NCBI GenBank assembly: GCA_905250025.1
Contig: CAJNOJ010000002.1
Location: 1,240,001-1,304,000, forward strand
DNA length: 64,000 nucleotides
Source of the DNA: Adineta ricciae
Taxonomy: Eukaryota; Rotifera; Eurotatoria; Adinetida; Adinetidae
Reading direction: 5' to 3'
A program made the position numbers and the translations under genes. Shown piece by piece: positions 1-11,250 of the stretch (position 1 is its first letter; each line of letters starts with the position of its first letter). The notes beneath the pieces were generated by a model, which saw only the letters and a program-made list of their open reading frames with translations, searched no databases and was not told where the DNA came from.

Positions 1-43
1 TTCAGTAGTCCATCCTCTTTTCACAAGTAATTCGTTTTGAAAG

Positions 44-843
44 AATACAAAACATGATTTGCTTTCTATTGAAATGAAAGTGCCGGATGATGTGTTACCC
101 ATTGATGAAAATACATTCTATGTTTCGAATGTTTATCACTATCGTGTCGATAAATCACCATATTTACATCTATTCGAAACGTTCGGAAGACGACCTTGGA
201 CTGATGTATTACTATGTTCGAAAACAAATGAATGGCAGTGCAAAATAGTAATATCCTATTTGAAATGGACTGAAAAACTGAACGTGAATTCCTTTAGCTA
301 ATTGATTCTATGGCCACATCGAACGGTATCGCAGCTTCATTAGATTTCAAAACAATCTTTATTGCTTTCACCGCAGACAAAAGTGTAAGTTTTATTGCAC
401 TGATCAAATCGATTCTTACTAACGATCGTATCATTAGGTCCGTGTGTACAAATACAATTCAGAAAACAATCTATTGACTTACACACAAAGCTTGTACGTC
501 GAATTCTTTCCGGATAACCTTATGGTTAATGATAAAGATGAACTGATCGTTGCCGGTCATCCAAAACCTCTCGTTTTTGTTCAACATGAGAAAGATCGTC
601 ATGTTCGTTCACCTTCCGAAATAGTTATATTTCGCAATCCCACATCAAGTAAATCGTCTTACTATTCACTTCAGTTAGATCATTAAGAGTTTCTTTTACA
701 ATGTAGATTCCACTTACGAGAGTCTTTTACTGACCAATGGTGAAATCTTATCAGCATCGACTGTTGGTGCGACATATAAACATAAACTTCTTGTTGGTGC
801 TTTATGTGATCACGGAATCCTGATGTGTCACGATTTGTCTTAG
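44..843 (+). CDS. Paraoxonase/arylesterase-like protein, 3' part (5' end outside window)
   Basis: Seen: four exons (44-247, 385?-adjusted acceptor at 297-384, 438-648, 707-843) joined by introns 248-296, 385-437 and 649-706, all GT-AG and 49-58 nt. The spliced protein follows the C-terminal half of animal PON proteins: a TFYVSN segment (compare FYxTND), NGIAASLD, VDN-like DNLMVNDKDELIVAGHP, then ASTVGATYKHKLLVGALC to the stop TAG at 841. PONs are calcium-dependent lactonase/arylesterase beta-propellers, secreted or membrane-anchored. The 5' half lies outside the window, and the first exon here probably starts after a TTTTGAAAG acceptor at 43. Odd: the same frame upstream of that acceptor has a TGA at 38-40, so if 1-43 is not intron the copy is broken. 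Family call is firm; intactness is not. Confidence 0.75.
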
Positions 844-1174
844 GAAAACGAAAGGATTTCAAGATATTTTTCACTAAATTTTGTAATCAAACTTTAACAA
901 ACGATTAATTTTCTTTTCGTAATAAAGATTTTTCTTTGACGCGATGCGGAAGGTCAAACTAAAACATATTTTAATACAAAGAATCAACTGTTTGAAAAAC
1001 TGAATGAGCAAGTTTCTACAGTAGAAACTATCTGTTTTCTTTGTTTGCTATAATGACACCAATGATAAAAAAAAGGTGTTTGAAAAATAGTTCGGTGGAG
1101 AATGTAAAGATAAGAGTTTGTGTTACTAATACATTCACCTTGAAGTCTTATTTTGTGTAAAACAATTGGACGTT
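844..1174. other. Intergenic gap
   Basis: No coding segment, repeat or structured RNA is visible here. It holds the 3' flank of the paraoxonase-like gene (an AATAAA-like AATAAAG lies near 919) and the promoter side of the next gene. Confidence 0.5.
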
Positions 1175-1798
1175 ATGCCACCCCAAGCAAAATACGCTGT
1201 GCCGCCGCCAGATGTAAAAGGTTTTCGTGTCTTTGTAAAAACTGCGTATCCACCTCGATACAATTTTGCTGTTGAAAACTACAATGCAGTTTCGGTTAAT
1301 CATAAAACCACGATGCGTGGCGGTCGTTTACTATTATTTCGATCTGTAGTCGCAGTCGTCTGGATTGTAGCTATGGTCTTTGCATTTCTGACTTTTATCA
1401 GCGCTGCACTCGTCACTTTCAACGTATTGTTAAGTGCGCTCTACATTGGTCTATCATTATACAATGGTTATGTTTATTTTAATAATCGTGATCTTCTGAA
1501 TGCGTCACGTCTTCTACTAGCGAAAACTGCTGGACCAAATGGTCTCGATTACGAATGGGTATCTGTTCCATTAGATTCGCGCAGTGCCAATGAGAGATTA
1601 TCTGCTGTTGATCAATCAGCGATCGATCGAGTTCGAAAAGAATTTGTCGGTAGTAATCAAAGCGAGATGATGTGTATGGTTTATACTGCACGCTATGCCA
1701 ACAACTATCCAACATTTCCTAAAGAACTTTTGATTCATTTAGCAGCATTTCTTGTATCCATCACCATTGGTTTTTGTGTGCTTGGACTTAAGCTTTAA
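1175..1798 (+). CDS. Small three-helix membrane protein, unknown family
   Basis: Single-exon frame of 207 residues starting at the first ATG of the frame (1175, MPPQAKYAVPPP); a TTG nine bases upstream is not needed. Seen: a proline-rich N-terminus, then a long hydrophobic stretch at about residues 55-100 that reads as two adjacent membrane helices, a polar middle domain of about 85 residues, and a C-terminal helix at about 185-205 ending CVLGLKL. This suggests an integral membrane protein with a large loop between helices 2 and 3. A polyadenylation-type AATAAA follows at about 1864. I do not recognise the family and assign no function. Confidence 0.6.
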   Translation: MPPQAKYAVPPPDVKGFRVFVKTAYPPRYNFAVENYNAVSVNHKTTMRGGRLLLFRSVVAVVWIVAMVFAFLTFISAALVTFNVLLSALYIGLSLYNGYVYFNNRDLLNASRLLLAKTAGPNGLDYEWVSVPLDSRSANERLSAVDQSAIDRVRKEFVGSNQSEMMCMVYTARYANNYPTFPKELLIHLAAFLVSITIGFCVLGLKL

Positions 1799-1942
1799 AT
1801 GGATTGTTATCTGTTTTGTATTCTTTTCTTTTTCTTTGAAATATGAAACATATAAAATATTTGAATAAAACTTCAAGATAAAAATTGAAAATATTTGCGA
1901 ACAAGAGATTCTGAAGGATACAGATAAACCTCATTAGATAAA

Positions 1943-2802
1943 TTAAAATGGAGCCGGAGAATGACAAACTGAGCAAAAACTTGGTCCATTTTCTCGTAGA
2001 TTATTGATTGTCTTACAACCAATACATGCATACGTTGTAGATGATCGTGAGCCTGTGCTTAATGATGCAGTTCGAGAAACCGTTCGATAGAAATTTGGAG
2101 TGTGTGTCGAAGATGAATATGGGTGTCGACTCAAAGACATTGTATTATGAGAGCCTAAACAAACAAATGAACACTTTTTCTTTCAGAAAGAAATCGGTTA
2201 CTTCGATTCAATGAATTGTTCAGATTTGGACTTGATGGCACACTTGTAGATGTCATGGTCATGTGTGGTGCTTTGTTCGTTGCAACAAATAACATTGTAT
2301 CCCAATTGATATTTCTCGAATTCGATGAATCGACATGGATTTTGTTATGAGATTGTTGAACGGTGTCATTCAACTTAATTAATTGTTGTCGGAGTCGATT
2401 CAAATCACTCTCGATGTATCCATTTGTCTTCTGTTGTCGTTGCAGTTCTTTAGAAATTTCATCAAATTCATTGCGAATGTTACTATTGATTTCAAAGGTT
2501 AGTTTATAAACAGTATCCCGCGCTGCAGCAGTGATGCGATCAATATGAGCGTGCATTTCATTCTGCCATCGATCAATCTTTTCAAAACACGGATTTACAT
2601 TTAACGAATCATTATTTAACTGACTATTGATCACTTCCATAAGCTCATTTCGGCGATTGAATAGATCGTCTAATTCAAGTGATAAATCGTTTCGGTGTTT
2701 ATTGAAACAAGTATAACAAAATTTCTTCTGACAACCTTCACATAGTGATACACTTGGTAGAGCTGTACATAAGGCACAAGTATTTGATCTATTGAATGAC
2801 AT
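1943..2802 (-). CDS. B-box-type zinc finger/coiled-coil protein, paralog 1
   Basis: Two exons, 2802-2202 and 2154-1943, joined across a 47-nt intron; 270 residues. The N-terminus carries a B-box-like cysteine set (CALC, CEGC, CYTC, then HR) at about residues 9-36, followed by a long helical coiled-coil region (about 40-165) with a repeated FEKIDRWQ and INWDTML pattern shared with the next gene. The second exon adds a serine-rich linker and a C-terminal zinc-ribbon-like CIGC...CSVC. A pyrimidine tract and AG end 3 nt before the ATG, as expected for a trans-splice acceptor. Proteins of this layout are often TRIM-related without a RING domain; substrate and role cannot be read from sequence. It heads a cluster of three related genes. 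Confidence 0.75.
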
Positions 2803-2924
2803 GATCTAGAAGTAAAATAAGGTAAGCAAATCACAAAATCAAAACTTATTGTATCGAAAAAAAAACTATGAAAAATATGAAAGTTCCCTGACTGATGTAT
2901 TACGATAAAATCATACTGCTCAAT

Positions 2925-3812
2925 TTAAGCGTCTGATGCCTGAGGAAGAAATTGATCGTAGTCGGTTGTAAATGCCATGTATTTGAATGGATCGTCGTTT
3001 GAAAACGGATTTGATGAAGAATTATCTGCACTTGCTGAATCAAGTTTAGATTTGACGTGTTGCTGTACGTTGGATGAGCCATAAGAAGTCAGAGCAATAG
3101 GTTCAAAAGCTGCATTTGTGCTTTGTCGAAAGCTGGATTGTCTACTATGAGGCTCATTGATAGTAACGTACTTATTTTTGAGTAGCCGACGTAAATTCAT
3201 CCAAATCTTTTCTTGTGGCGAATTTGCTTGTTCGACAGGCAATTCCGACGGATTCAAATGTTTTTCGAGAAATTTTTTCTTTGATGTAACATACAACAAC
3301 AAATTCCAATTGATCTTATTCGTTCCCGAGATATCGAGGCGTACTCTTTCGTGAGCATGGTCTATATCACTACTCAATTGCTCCAATTGATTGCGTACAC
3401 CCGCTATATCATTATCTAAATAATTGCCTTCTTGTTGACGTTGTTCCATATCGAAAGCGAGTTGATCTAATCGACGACGAATATCCGACAAATGTTTTGT
3501 CACCATTTCATGAGTCGTTATTCGAGCTCTAGCTGCAATCTGTTGAACGCGACTAATAATCTCTTGTTCCCATCGATCGATATCAGTCAAACAAGGATGT
3601 TCTCCGTTTGTTTCCCAAGTCGATTCAACCGCATTAAATTCTTCTTTGACTTCCTTCTGAGTACTGATTAACAATTCAAAATGAGACTTAAGTTCATCAT
3701 GATGTTGACTCATACAAGATAAACAATATAACTGACGACATCCTTCACAGCGTGCATTACCTTTGCGTTCGTTACATGATATGAATGTCCATAAAAGATG
3801 TGAGAGACTCAC
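2925..3812 (-). CDS. B-box-type zinc finger/coiled-coil protein, paralog 2
   Basis: Open frame of about 290 residues related along its length to the gene at 1943-2802: CEGCRQLYCLSCMSQHHDEL, then the coiled coil with LTDIDRWEQEI, GNYLDNDI and INWNLLLYVTSKK. The C-terminus differs: it has a serine-rich tail ending LPQASDA and no zinc ribbon. The 5' end is unsure. The open frame has no ATG, and the first Cys of the expected CxxC is missing before CNERKGNAR. One possible rescue is a small first exon beginning at an ATG near 3888 that splices in phase to an acceptor near 3822. Otherwise this copy has lost its start. It lies 122 nt from paralog 1 in the same orientation. Confidence 0.65.
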   Translation of the reverse strand: MSLSHLLWTFISCNERKGNARCEGCRQLYCLSCMSQHHDELKSHFELLISTQKEVKEEFNAVESTWETNGEHPCLTDIDRWEQEIISRVQQIAARARITTHEMVTKHLSDIRRRLDQLAFDMEQRQQEGNYLDNDIAGVRNQLEQLSSDIDHAHERVRLDISGTNKINWNLLLYVTSKKKFLEKHLNPSELPVEQANSPQEKIWMNLRRLLKNKYVTINEPHSRQSSFRQSTNAAFEPIALTSYGSSNVQQHVKSKLDSASADNSSSNPFSNDDPFKYMAFTTDYDQFLPQASDA

Positions 3813-4462
3813 AAAACTTTTTCTATCGTCAACAACGAATCAAACTCAACGACGTCCTATTACAATAACTTCAAATTACACTTCATTGTTTCTGTCGTTC
3901 TATGGATCTAATAATTTATCTAGAAAAGAAAAGAAGAAGAAGAAGAACAACATGAAGAAGTGATATTTAAAGAATGATATGTGTATGTGACTTTATTAAT
4001 AGGTAGAAAAGATAAGTATGATAGTGCGAAATGTGAATATCACGGTGTTTATATAGAATTGAAGGATGTACTTTTCAGAATATTGAAAAGAAAAGATAAA
4101 GATCCTTGATACTCGCATTTAGTTAGTTTACTATATGGTTTTAGCTTGTATCAGCGTGTATTAAAGTGAAGTTAGAGGAAGAATTAAAAACTTCGATTAT
4201 TATTCAACTTGTGCGTTACCATGAAGTTTTCAAAATGCATGTCATATGCGTCTCTCAGAAAGGTTCGAGTTGGATTTTAGAAGAGACAAAATACTGGATT
4301 ATTCGTTGTATTTTGTCACTTCTACACTAGTTGAATATGTTTGCGGTACATTGCAGTCAAAACCATGAATATCTATATCATACAATGGCAAATAAAAATG
4401 CCAAACATTATTTCTCTTTTGAATTTGTGTTTATGAAATTTTGAATCGAATTGTTGTTATCA

Positions 4463-5200
4463 CTAAAAGTCAGTTATACCAGCTCTCCGTTCACTATAAA
4501 TATTCTCCGTTGCAATTTCTGGATCACTCATAAAATCAGCGCTTTGACCATTTGTACAAATAAATCCAATTGAACCCATTCTTTGAAGCTCAGTACTTGT
4601 TGGGGTTCGTTCTGTTGTTTGTTGGACAGCGATACGACGAACGGGATGTTGTTTTGACGAACTGTCATAGGCATCTCCAATAATTTTCTTCTTTCTTAGT
4701 TTTATATAATAAATATCGTTCTGAACTATCTGCGTATTGGTTTTGAGTGATATATTAATTTTTCTCCACTATGCTGATCAACTTGTCCCATTGAATATTT
4801 TCTCCATTAGAAGCATCGACAGTCTCAGCCACAGGCTGTAAACTATTTTGCAGCTCTTTCAGTCTATTTTTAATCATCTCAACATAATTCTCTAGGTAAT
4901 TCTCTTCTTTTTTGTCGCTTTTGTATATCTGATGATAATTTTTCAAATTGATCACGTAATTCAGCTCTGTTCTTTGCCAACAACGAATGTCAGCAATACA
5001 GGGAACATTATCATCGTTTTTTCAATTGTGATTCGATTGTTTTTAAAGATTCATTTAGCTGATTTCTACTATCGATCAACAATTGAAATTGATTGGTCAG
5101 AACCTCATGATGTTTATTCATGCACTGCAAACAAAATAGTCAGTGACATTCTACGCATTTCATCTTCTATCTCCAGTCTACAAGCGAAAGAATATGTTGA
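4463..5200 (-). pseudogene. Decayed B-box/coiled-coil paralog 3
   Basis: Reading the minus strand gives pieces of the same family in order. First comes a B-box remnant (KCVECH, stop TGA, LFCLQCMNKHHEVL) and a coiled-coil start ending in a double stop. A different frame then gives VPCIADIRCWQ, followed by a segment missing relative to the paralogs. A further one-base shift in an A-run near 4915 leads to KEENYLENYVEMIKNRL and INGENIQWDKL-like sequence ending EKN. The last exon-like piece (about 4690-4463) is open and ends AGITDF. At least one in-frame stop, two frameshifts and an internal loss make a functional product unlikely. Seen directly; the decay order is inference. Confidence 0.7.
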
Positions 5201-5220
5201 GTACAAAAGCATTAGAATAA

Positions 5221-5913
5221 TCAGAAACATTCAAGCGCAGTTATCTCGCTCAAACTAAACACACTCTTTTATGCCTGTCATAGGTAAGTTAAAATATCGA
5301 ACTTATTCCGAATGATCGATTTGTAATGATGCAATTGTAATCAACAATCACAGCGCATCAATCTATCTGAGATACAATTTGTAAAAGAAAAACGCTTTAT
5401 TCCGAAAATACTACTTGCCACAACTTGTGTATAGAATCGTTCGTTTTCCAAAATATATCGTTCACGCCATCAGAATCATAATTAGGGGAAAAGTCGACGC
5501 TGCGACGTGAGAATTATCTAAGAAGAGAATGAAACATTTAGCAAGATTATTTTCTCATGTTTTCTTTTTACTTCATCAATTGAAAGTCGAAAAACAAATG
5601 AGAAGGGAAAAAGATATAATTGTAGCATTATAACCAACTGAAACATTACAAACCAAAAGACAAAAAGTAAAAAAATAGGGAAAGCAATAACCACGAGATG
5701 TTTGTTTTCTCTTGTTCGTCATTATACTCGTTCAATAAGAAATCTCTTCTCTTTAACAAGCAAAAAATATACAGAAGAAAAAGAATACCAACAAGGAAAC
5801 ATGTATTAGCCATACATAGAATTATCACATGAAAACAAATTCGAGACAAATACAAAACATGACTGTTCTTCGCTTTCGGAACAACTCGTTTTTGTTGTTA
5901 ATTTCGTGAAAGT
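5221..5913. other. Intergenic gap
   Basis: AT-rich spacer between the decayed B-box copy and the 3' end of the OTU gene. The open frames in it are short, hydrophobic or low in complexity, and nothing in it resembles a known protein. Confidence 0.5.
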
Positions 5914-8834
5914 TATAGATCACGGTGACAAACAGAGCAAAGGTATTCATTTCCACGGTACCTATCATTAATCATATTGACATTGTTACAATGTCGACAG
6001 AGAAGCCTATTCAAAGGTCTCAATCGTGTAGTTGTTGTATGTGCATATGGTGTAATGAAATCAGAAGCTGCTGTTAGTCGTGGATATGTATATATAGGTG
6101 GTACTCGGGTGGTTGGTTGATAACCAACAGTAGGACGAATGGGATGTTTCGAGTTATAATCACAATCGCGACATATTCTTGTTGATGATATATCATCGAA
6201 ATTTAGTTTGCATACAATGCACGGACGAATTCTATCCGTCTTTTGTTCGAAGTCGATCAGATTGGATGGCGAATTGGTTTTCTCGAAGTGAATAGGAATT
6301 TGAACAGAAGAATAAGCAGGCGTTTGTCGTGGTGGTTCTAAAACAAGACAAGAACAATCGTAGTACTCTGCATATCAATCGAACGAAAACGTTTGATTTA
6401 ATGAGCTATAAGTAATTAGTGCTAGTAGACTAGGAAAGCTTTTTTCCTATTGACTATTGATTGTTCAATGTGCCTTTAGAAGTGAAAAAAAAACAATGTC
6501 AAAGAAGATGAGATGATCACAAGTAAGATTACAAAAAACGTGCAATCAATATCTCACTTTTATCTCCTGACTATACATGTATATGTGTACGTCAATAGAC
6601 ATTTATAATATACAACATATCGCACTTTGACTTTTCATGTCTATAAAATGATAGGAGAAAGATAAAATGATGTGTTATTAGATGAAGAATGATCGAGCTG
6701 TTTATCTAATATCTTTCATTCGCTGGTACGTTTTGTGAGAAAGCATGTTAGTTGAGTGAAAGCTGTATATATGGCAAGCAAAAGAGAGCAGGTATATAGA
6801 TGTATAAAATGTGATAGAATTAAAACGATAGCGAATAAGAGTGTAGCAAGGAAAGTATGGAGGAAGAAAAACAATAAACCATACTGGCACGCACTCTTAC
6901 ATCAGTCATTAACACCCCTGGGTCGTAAACACGCCAGAGCAACTAGAAGACAGAAAATGTTTTCCAGTCAAATATGATGCAAAAGTTTGGAAGTAGTCAT
7001 TGAAAAAGAAAAAATCGATGGTGATGATATTTCAAGAGATAAGTATGCGTTTTTTTTTTGTTGAGCTAGAGAAACACACGCGCACACGTAATAGATAAAA
7101 CAATTTGGCTTCTTTTTTAATTGAATTATTTCAAACGCATGATGGGAACTTACCTTGTCGAAATCTGGAATCATTTCCTCGCGAATTACTATTCGAACTA
7201 CTTGTCGATTTCGCACCAGATTCATGTTCATCATGGGGAGAATCCCAATCACTTCGATTCATGGCAAGATGTTTGTTATTCGTATTGACTAATGGTCGAC
7301 GATCGAGGAACGATTGCGAATAATTTTGTGCTGTAGAACTAGGCGGTTCGAAGACATTTTCGTTAGCTACAGCTTTATCATAAGACGATCGTCGTTCATA
7401 AGTCGAATAAGGTTTCGTTTCACTTGTACGTGTGGAAACGATTGACCCATACGAAGGTGGCGGTGATGGTGAAGAAGATAAAATATCGGTTTTCTTGGAC
7501 AACCGTGGATATGCATTGTCTGATAAATTATTCGAATAATAATAATCTTGCTGACGTCGTCGGTTTTCTTCTTCTTCTAGTTTTTGTTGTTGTACTTTTT
7601 TCTTTTGCGTATCAAAAAAATCCACAAGATACTGATAATACATGAAAATATAATCATGTTTTTCGGGCAAATTTTTGCGACCTAGCTCGGCACATCGAAT
7701 AGGTATCGAAGCTGATTTGACATCCGGGTAATGGGATAATACTTTTATACGTAAGTACGTTTGCAACAATTTATCGACGGTTTCCGGACTACTGTCATTG
7801 CCCAGAAACCTTATTGGTAGTAAAGTTTGTTTGTGTATATGATCCATCGATTGGTAAAGTGGCAAATAATTGTCCGATGATGAACCATTTTGTTTATTAC
7901 TGACTTGCAATGGACAAAAATGCGATTGGTCGTATGCTAATACGATTGGTTCGGATATACAATCTTGTGGTCTGGAGAGAGCAGGTAAATAGATACCGAA
8001 CAGATCATTGTATGAGATAGCTTCACCGTGTTTGTTTCGTACGACTTCTTCCGATAGGATGATAATGGGACGAGCAAGCATATTGGATATAGAAAATATA
8101 TGCACACCTTCGAGAAATTGTAGATTAGATGTTGCTTGTCCATCGTCGGAATTTTCATAACGAACGAGATCGCACAATTCTTCCCATTCCTAGGCAAACA
8201 ATTCATTAACAATAGAATTTCCAAAGAATTAATTTACATTATCAAGCTCAGGATCTTCGGATTGAATGCCGTACAACTTATCAGTTTTTAATCGTTCGTT
8301 CTTCCAGTTTGATTTCAATATTTCTTTGTTCTTATCCATAAATTGAAGCAAACGATCACGTAGATTCAGATTAAAATCATGTACACCAGCCATGGCAATA
8401 AGTACAGCATGAAGAAGACAATTTCCATTGCCTGATGTTCGTACCGGATAGAGATTCTTCAATGATGGCATCCAATTGATAATCCGCGCATCAGTCATCA
8501 TTTTAAACATAATACGATCAACTAGATATCGTTGACCATCTTGTATTTGATCTTGTTCAAAAACTTCATAAGGTAATACACTGGTATATTGTGTAAGGTC
8601 CGCAAGTCGTTCGATGACATGTTGATTAAGAGTTGAAAGTATTTCATTACTTTTCACTATGAATTTTTCTGGAATAGGAACGAAATCTTTTGCTGATGAA
8701 GATGTGGATGCTGTTGTTTTCGATTTCGGACCAGAACAATAGTTTTGAAACGAACTGAAATAATGCGGAGTTGCTCGATCCGATTGTTTGCTCGTCCGAG
8801 TTAATGTTCCTGATACATTTGTCGCGTCAGTCAT
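5914..8834 (-). CDS. OTU-domain deubiquitinase of the A20/Cezanne type with C-terminal zinc motifs
   Basis: Exons 8834-8238, 8187-7154 and 6337-5914; 684 residues. The OTU domain (about residues 100-330) shows GNGNCLLHAV around the catalytic Cys, EWEELCDLV, NLQFLEGVHIF, LARPIIILS and YDQSHFCPL with the catalytic His, the order seen in A20, Cezanne and TRABID, which cleave polyubiquitin. A low-complexity middle follows. The last exon carries two Cys clusters, CIVC...CRDC and CRHC...CSVC, possible ubiquitin-binding zinc ribbons. Odd points: the usual GDGNC reads GNGNC (Asp to Asn), and the second intron is 816 nt, long for this genome, although the phase across it fits. The start is the first ATG, with an AG acceptor 12 nt upstream. 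Enzyme class is firm, linkage preference unknown. Confidence 0.85.
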
Positions 8835-9338
8835 CCTTACTCAATTCTATAATAACATAATATCATGTCGAAACTAAAATGCAGGCTGTAAAAATAAATT
8901 CAATCTAGAAAAACAAAATTTTACACTGAGTGAATCACACGACTACTATGTTAAGTGTATTTTCGTCACTTGATCGGAATGTAGGTAGGAAGATTACTAC
9001 GAAAACAACGAAAATGTGGCATCGTCAAATATTTCCCCATTGAATTAATGTCACATATAATTCGATCATCAAACGCATGAAAATCAACGTAACTGTTTTA
9101 CACCCGTATTTAGATATGAAAAAAACACTTGTTGATATTCTTCCTAGTTTTTTTTTTCTTTCTCTTTTTTCCTTCTGTAACGAAGGAAGAAAACCAACAA
9201 TAATAACAACAACATCAATATTATGCGCAAGTTTTTTTTTCTTTTTTCTTTCCTTCTCCAAGGAAAAGAACGCGATGCCGTTGACAGACAAAAACGTAAT
9301 TTTCATTCCGAACCGTTTCTTTTCGTCTCCTAGCGGAA
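8835..9338. other. Divergent intergenic region
   Basis: Lies between the OTU gene (leftward) and the small secreted-protein gene (rightward), so it should hold both promoters. It contains T-rich runs near 9151-9180 and 9231-9250. No gene is supported. Confidence 0.45.
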
Positions 9339-9658
9339 ATGTTACTACTGATTGTTCTTCTCCTCGGAACGCTTATCTATCCGATCGAAAGTTTAACGCC
9401 AATGCCGTCGTCGAACGCCATCGAGTCCGAACTAACTATGACAACATCAACAAAACCACATACGCATAAGAAGAATGGTTCGCCTAATGTCTTTTTTTCT
9501 TTTAAGCAAATCTTTTTTTAGAGCAACCAATCGCGATCGAAGGACGCTTCATCATAGCAGAAGGCAACTCTGATCATTTGTTTCATCCATCAGATTTCAT
9601 TAAAGAAGAAGCTGTTCAATGCGTGGAAGGTGACACTAAGACTACAAAGAATGACTGA
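9339..9658 (+). CDS. Candidate small secreted protein
   Basis: Proposed exons 9339-9477 and 9522-9658 with a 44-nt T-rich intron; 91 residues. The N-terminus is a textbook signal peptide (MLLLIVLLLGTLIYPIESL). The mature part is polar and acidic: a Ser/Thr-rich stretch, THKKN, then EQPIAIEGRFIIAEGN and HPSDFIKEEAVQCVEGD. No dibasic repeat pattern and only one Cys are present. The 3' end is uncertain: a GTGACA donor at 9631 could instead join further sequence near 9708. I do not recognise a family; it may be a short secreted or peptide-hormone-like product, but that is inference. Confidence 0.4.
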
Positions 9659-10326
9659 CAAGAGGTTAGGTGATAGATTTTATTCAAACGTTAATCCATT
9701 CTCTAGATAGTCCTCTGGATATTCATGTGATACCCTCAATCCAGTTTCACCTAACGAAGGTTATTTAATATCCTCTGAAGAAAATTTAGCAATAGATGAC
9801 GCAATTCATGTCAGATAGGCGCAGGTTATTTACCTATTTTCTTTGTGAATAAAATCTAATCGAGCGAAACGAGAAAAACGAAAATAACTCATACAGTTTT
9901 CATTTTGACCATTGCTCACAATGTTGTTTGTTCTGTATTGTCAATGAATACATTTGACGTATAAACGATAAAATAAACATCTGCAACGAAAAAAATCAAA
10001 TTCATTTTTCGATACTCAACTTCATAAAATCTTCGTCGAACTAATACAGAATAACTGTGTATTTTACAATGAGTCAACTGTGTGTGTACACTTCCATGAA
10101 GAGTACCTATAACGTTCAAGGATAAATCAATTAAAGATAACATTCATTTTCCTATAGGGAAATAAATCTCTGAAAAAAACCTTCATGACGAAAATTCCCG
10201 TTTGACAATAAATATATCAAAAATTGCAACAGAAAATGTTTGTAAGCGATAAATAGGAAAAAAGATGAATTTATTCCCGAAAGTCAGAAAAAAAAACATT
10301 GAACATCAATTTCGAAAGATGTCAGT
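9659..10326. other. Intergenic region, possible extra exon
   Basis: A short open segment near 9714-9820 preceded by a CTCTAG acceptor might be another exon of the secreted-protein gene, but the phase does not close. No other feature is visible. Confidence 0.35.
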
Positions 10327-10848
10327 TTAGTCCGATGTGTGACTTCTACATGAAAAATCGATTTGTTTCTTCCTACGCACAGAAATAGCAGGCATTTTTG
10401 CATACAACAGATCATTTGATGGACAAATATCAGAATGTGTTAACGTTGACATCTTTGGATATTCATCATTGTGTTGGTTTCTCGGTGTAAAATTGATCGG
10501 TTTCTTTACTTTGATAGACTAAAACGAAAAGAAAATGATGTTTTCATATAAGATAATGTCATAAGATTGATAGCATACTTTTGGGGTTAGTTTTGGAAAT
10601 GTGAATTGGTCGTCGCGTTTTGTATGATTTGATTCTAACATTGGTAGAAAAGATTTGACAGAACAATCAGTTTGTTTGTCTTGGCATTCGAAATCTGTAG
10701 TTGGAACAGGAAATATAGTGACAGTTTCCGAATGATTCCAACCTAGCTGGCGTTTTCGTAATATTTTTTGTTCGGTAAACTTGTTTTTGTACGAACATTT
10801 TTCTGCATCTTGTGAATAACTTCGTCGCATACTTCTGCTGTCTGCCAT
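10327..10848 (-). CDS. Unrecognised basic protein
   Basis: Two exons, 10848-10579 and 10518-10327, across a 60-nt intron with good GTATGC donor and TTTTAG acceptor; 153 residues, complete from ATG (MADSRSMRRSYSQD) to stop. The protein is rich in Lys, Ser and Thr, has no membrane segment or signal peptide, and contains many scattered short basic motifs (KILRKRQ, VRRKKQ). It looks largely disordered. No family is recognised. The clean splice and codon continuity over the intron are the main support for a real gene. Confidence 0.55.
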
Positions 10849-11250
10849 TGTAAAAAAATGAGAGTATAATATGCAACCTATCCGTGCTAATCAAATATGA
10901 ACGTGGTAATGAAGGAGAAAGAAACGTTTCAAACAGCATTCATTACACAGAAACTAGTAGTTCATTATTTTTATCTTTGCAAAACTACCGTTTGCTGAGT
11001 GCTGTTTGTTATCAATAATTTCTTTTGAGAGACTTGTCATGTTTTTTTTCCTCTGACAGATGAAACGTCAAGATCGTATGTACTTTTCTTCTCATATGAT
11101 ATATTTCCACTTATCAAACACGTTCATAAATAAACGATTTGACAAACAGCAAACCAGAAGAGAACACACATACACAAAAATAGAAAGATCAACTATAGCT
11201 AGGTCAATTGAACAAGCAACGGACGACGCAGAAAGATTTGTCTGATAGTT

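Noticed and set aside
1-43. In-frame TGA at 38-40 upstream of the paraoxonase exon, with a VVHP-like reading before it
   Set aside because: A TTTTGAAAG acceptor at 43 explains the segment as the end of an intron, and such acceptors are used elsewhere here. I therefore did not call the gene a pseudogene, though it remains possible.
6756-6977. Plus-strand open frame of 73 residues
   Set aside because: Lies inside the OTU intron, has no recognisable domain, and shows composition like the surrounding non-coding DNA.
6338-7153. Extra exon inside the long OTU intron
   Set aside because: Phase is correct without it, and the open frames inside (6702-6977 on both strands) have no zinc or OTU motif and poor splice sites.
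11060-11245. Plus-strand open frame of 61 residues
   Set aside because: Low-complexity charged sequence between two minus-strand genes, with no family resemblance.
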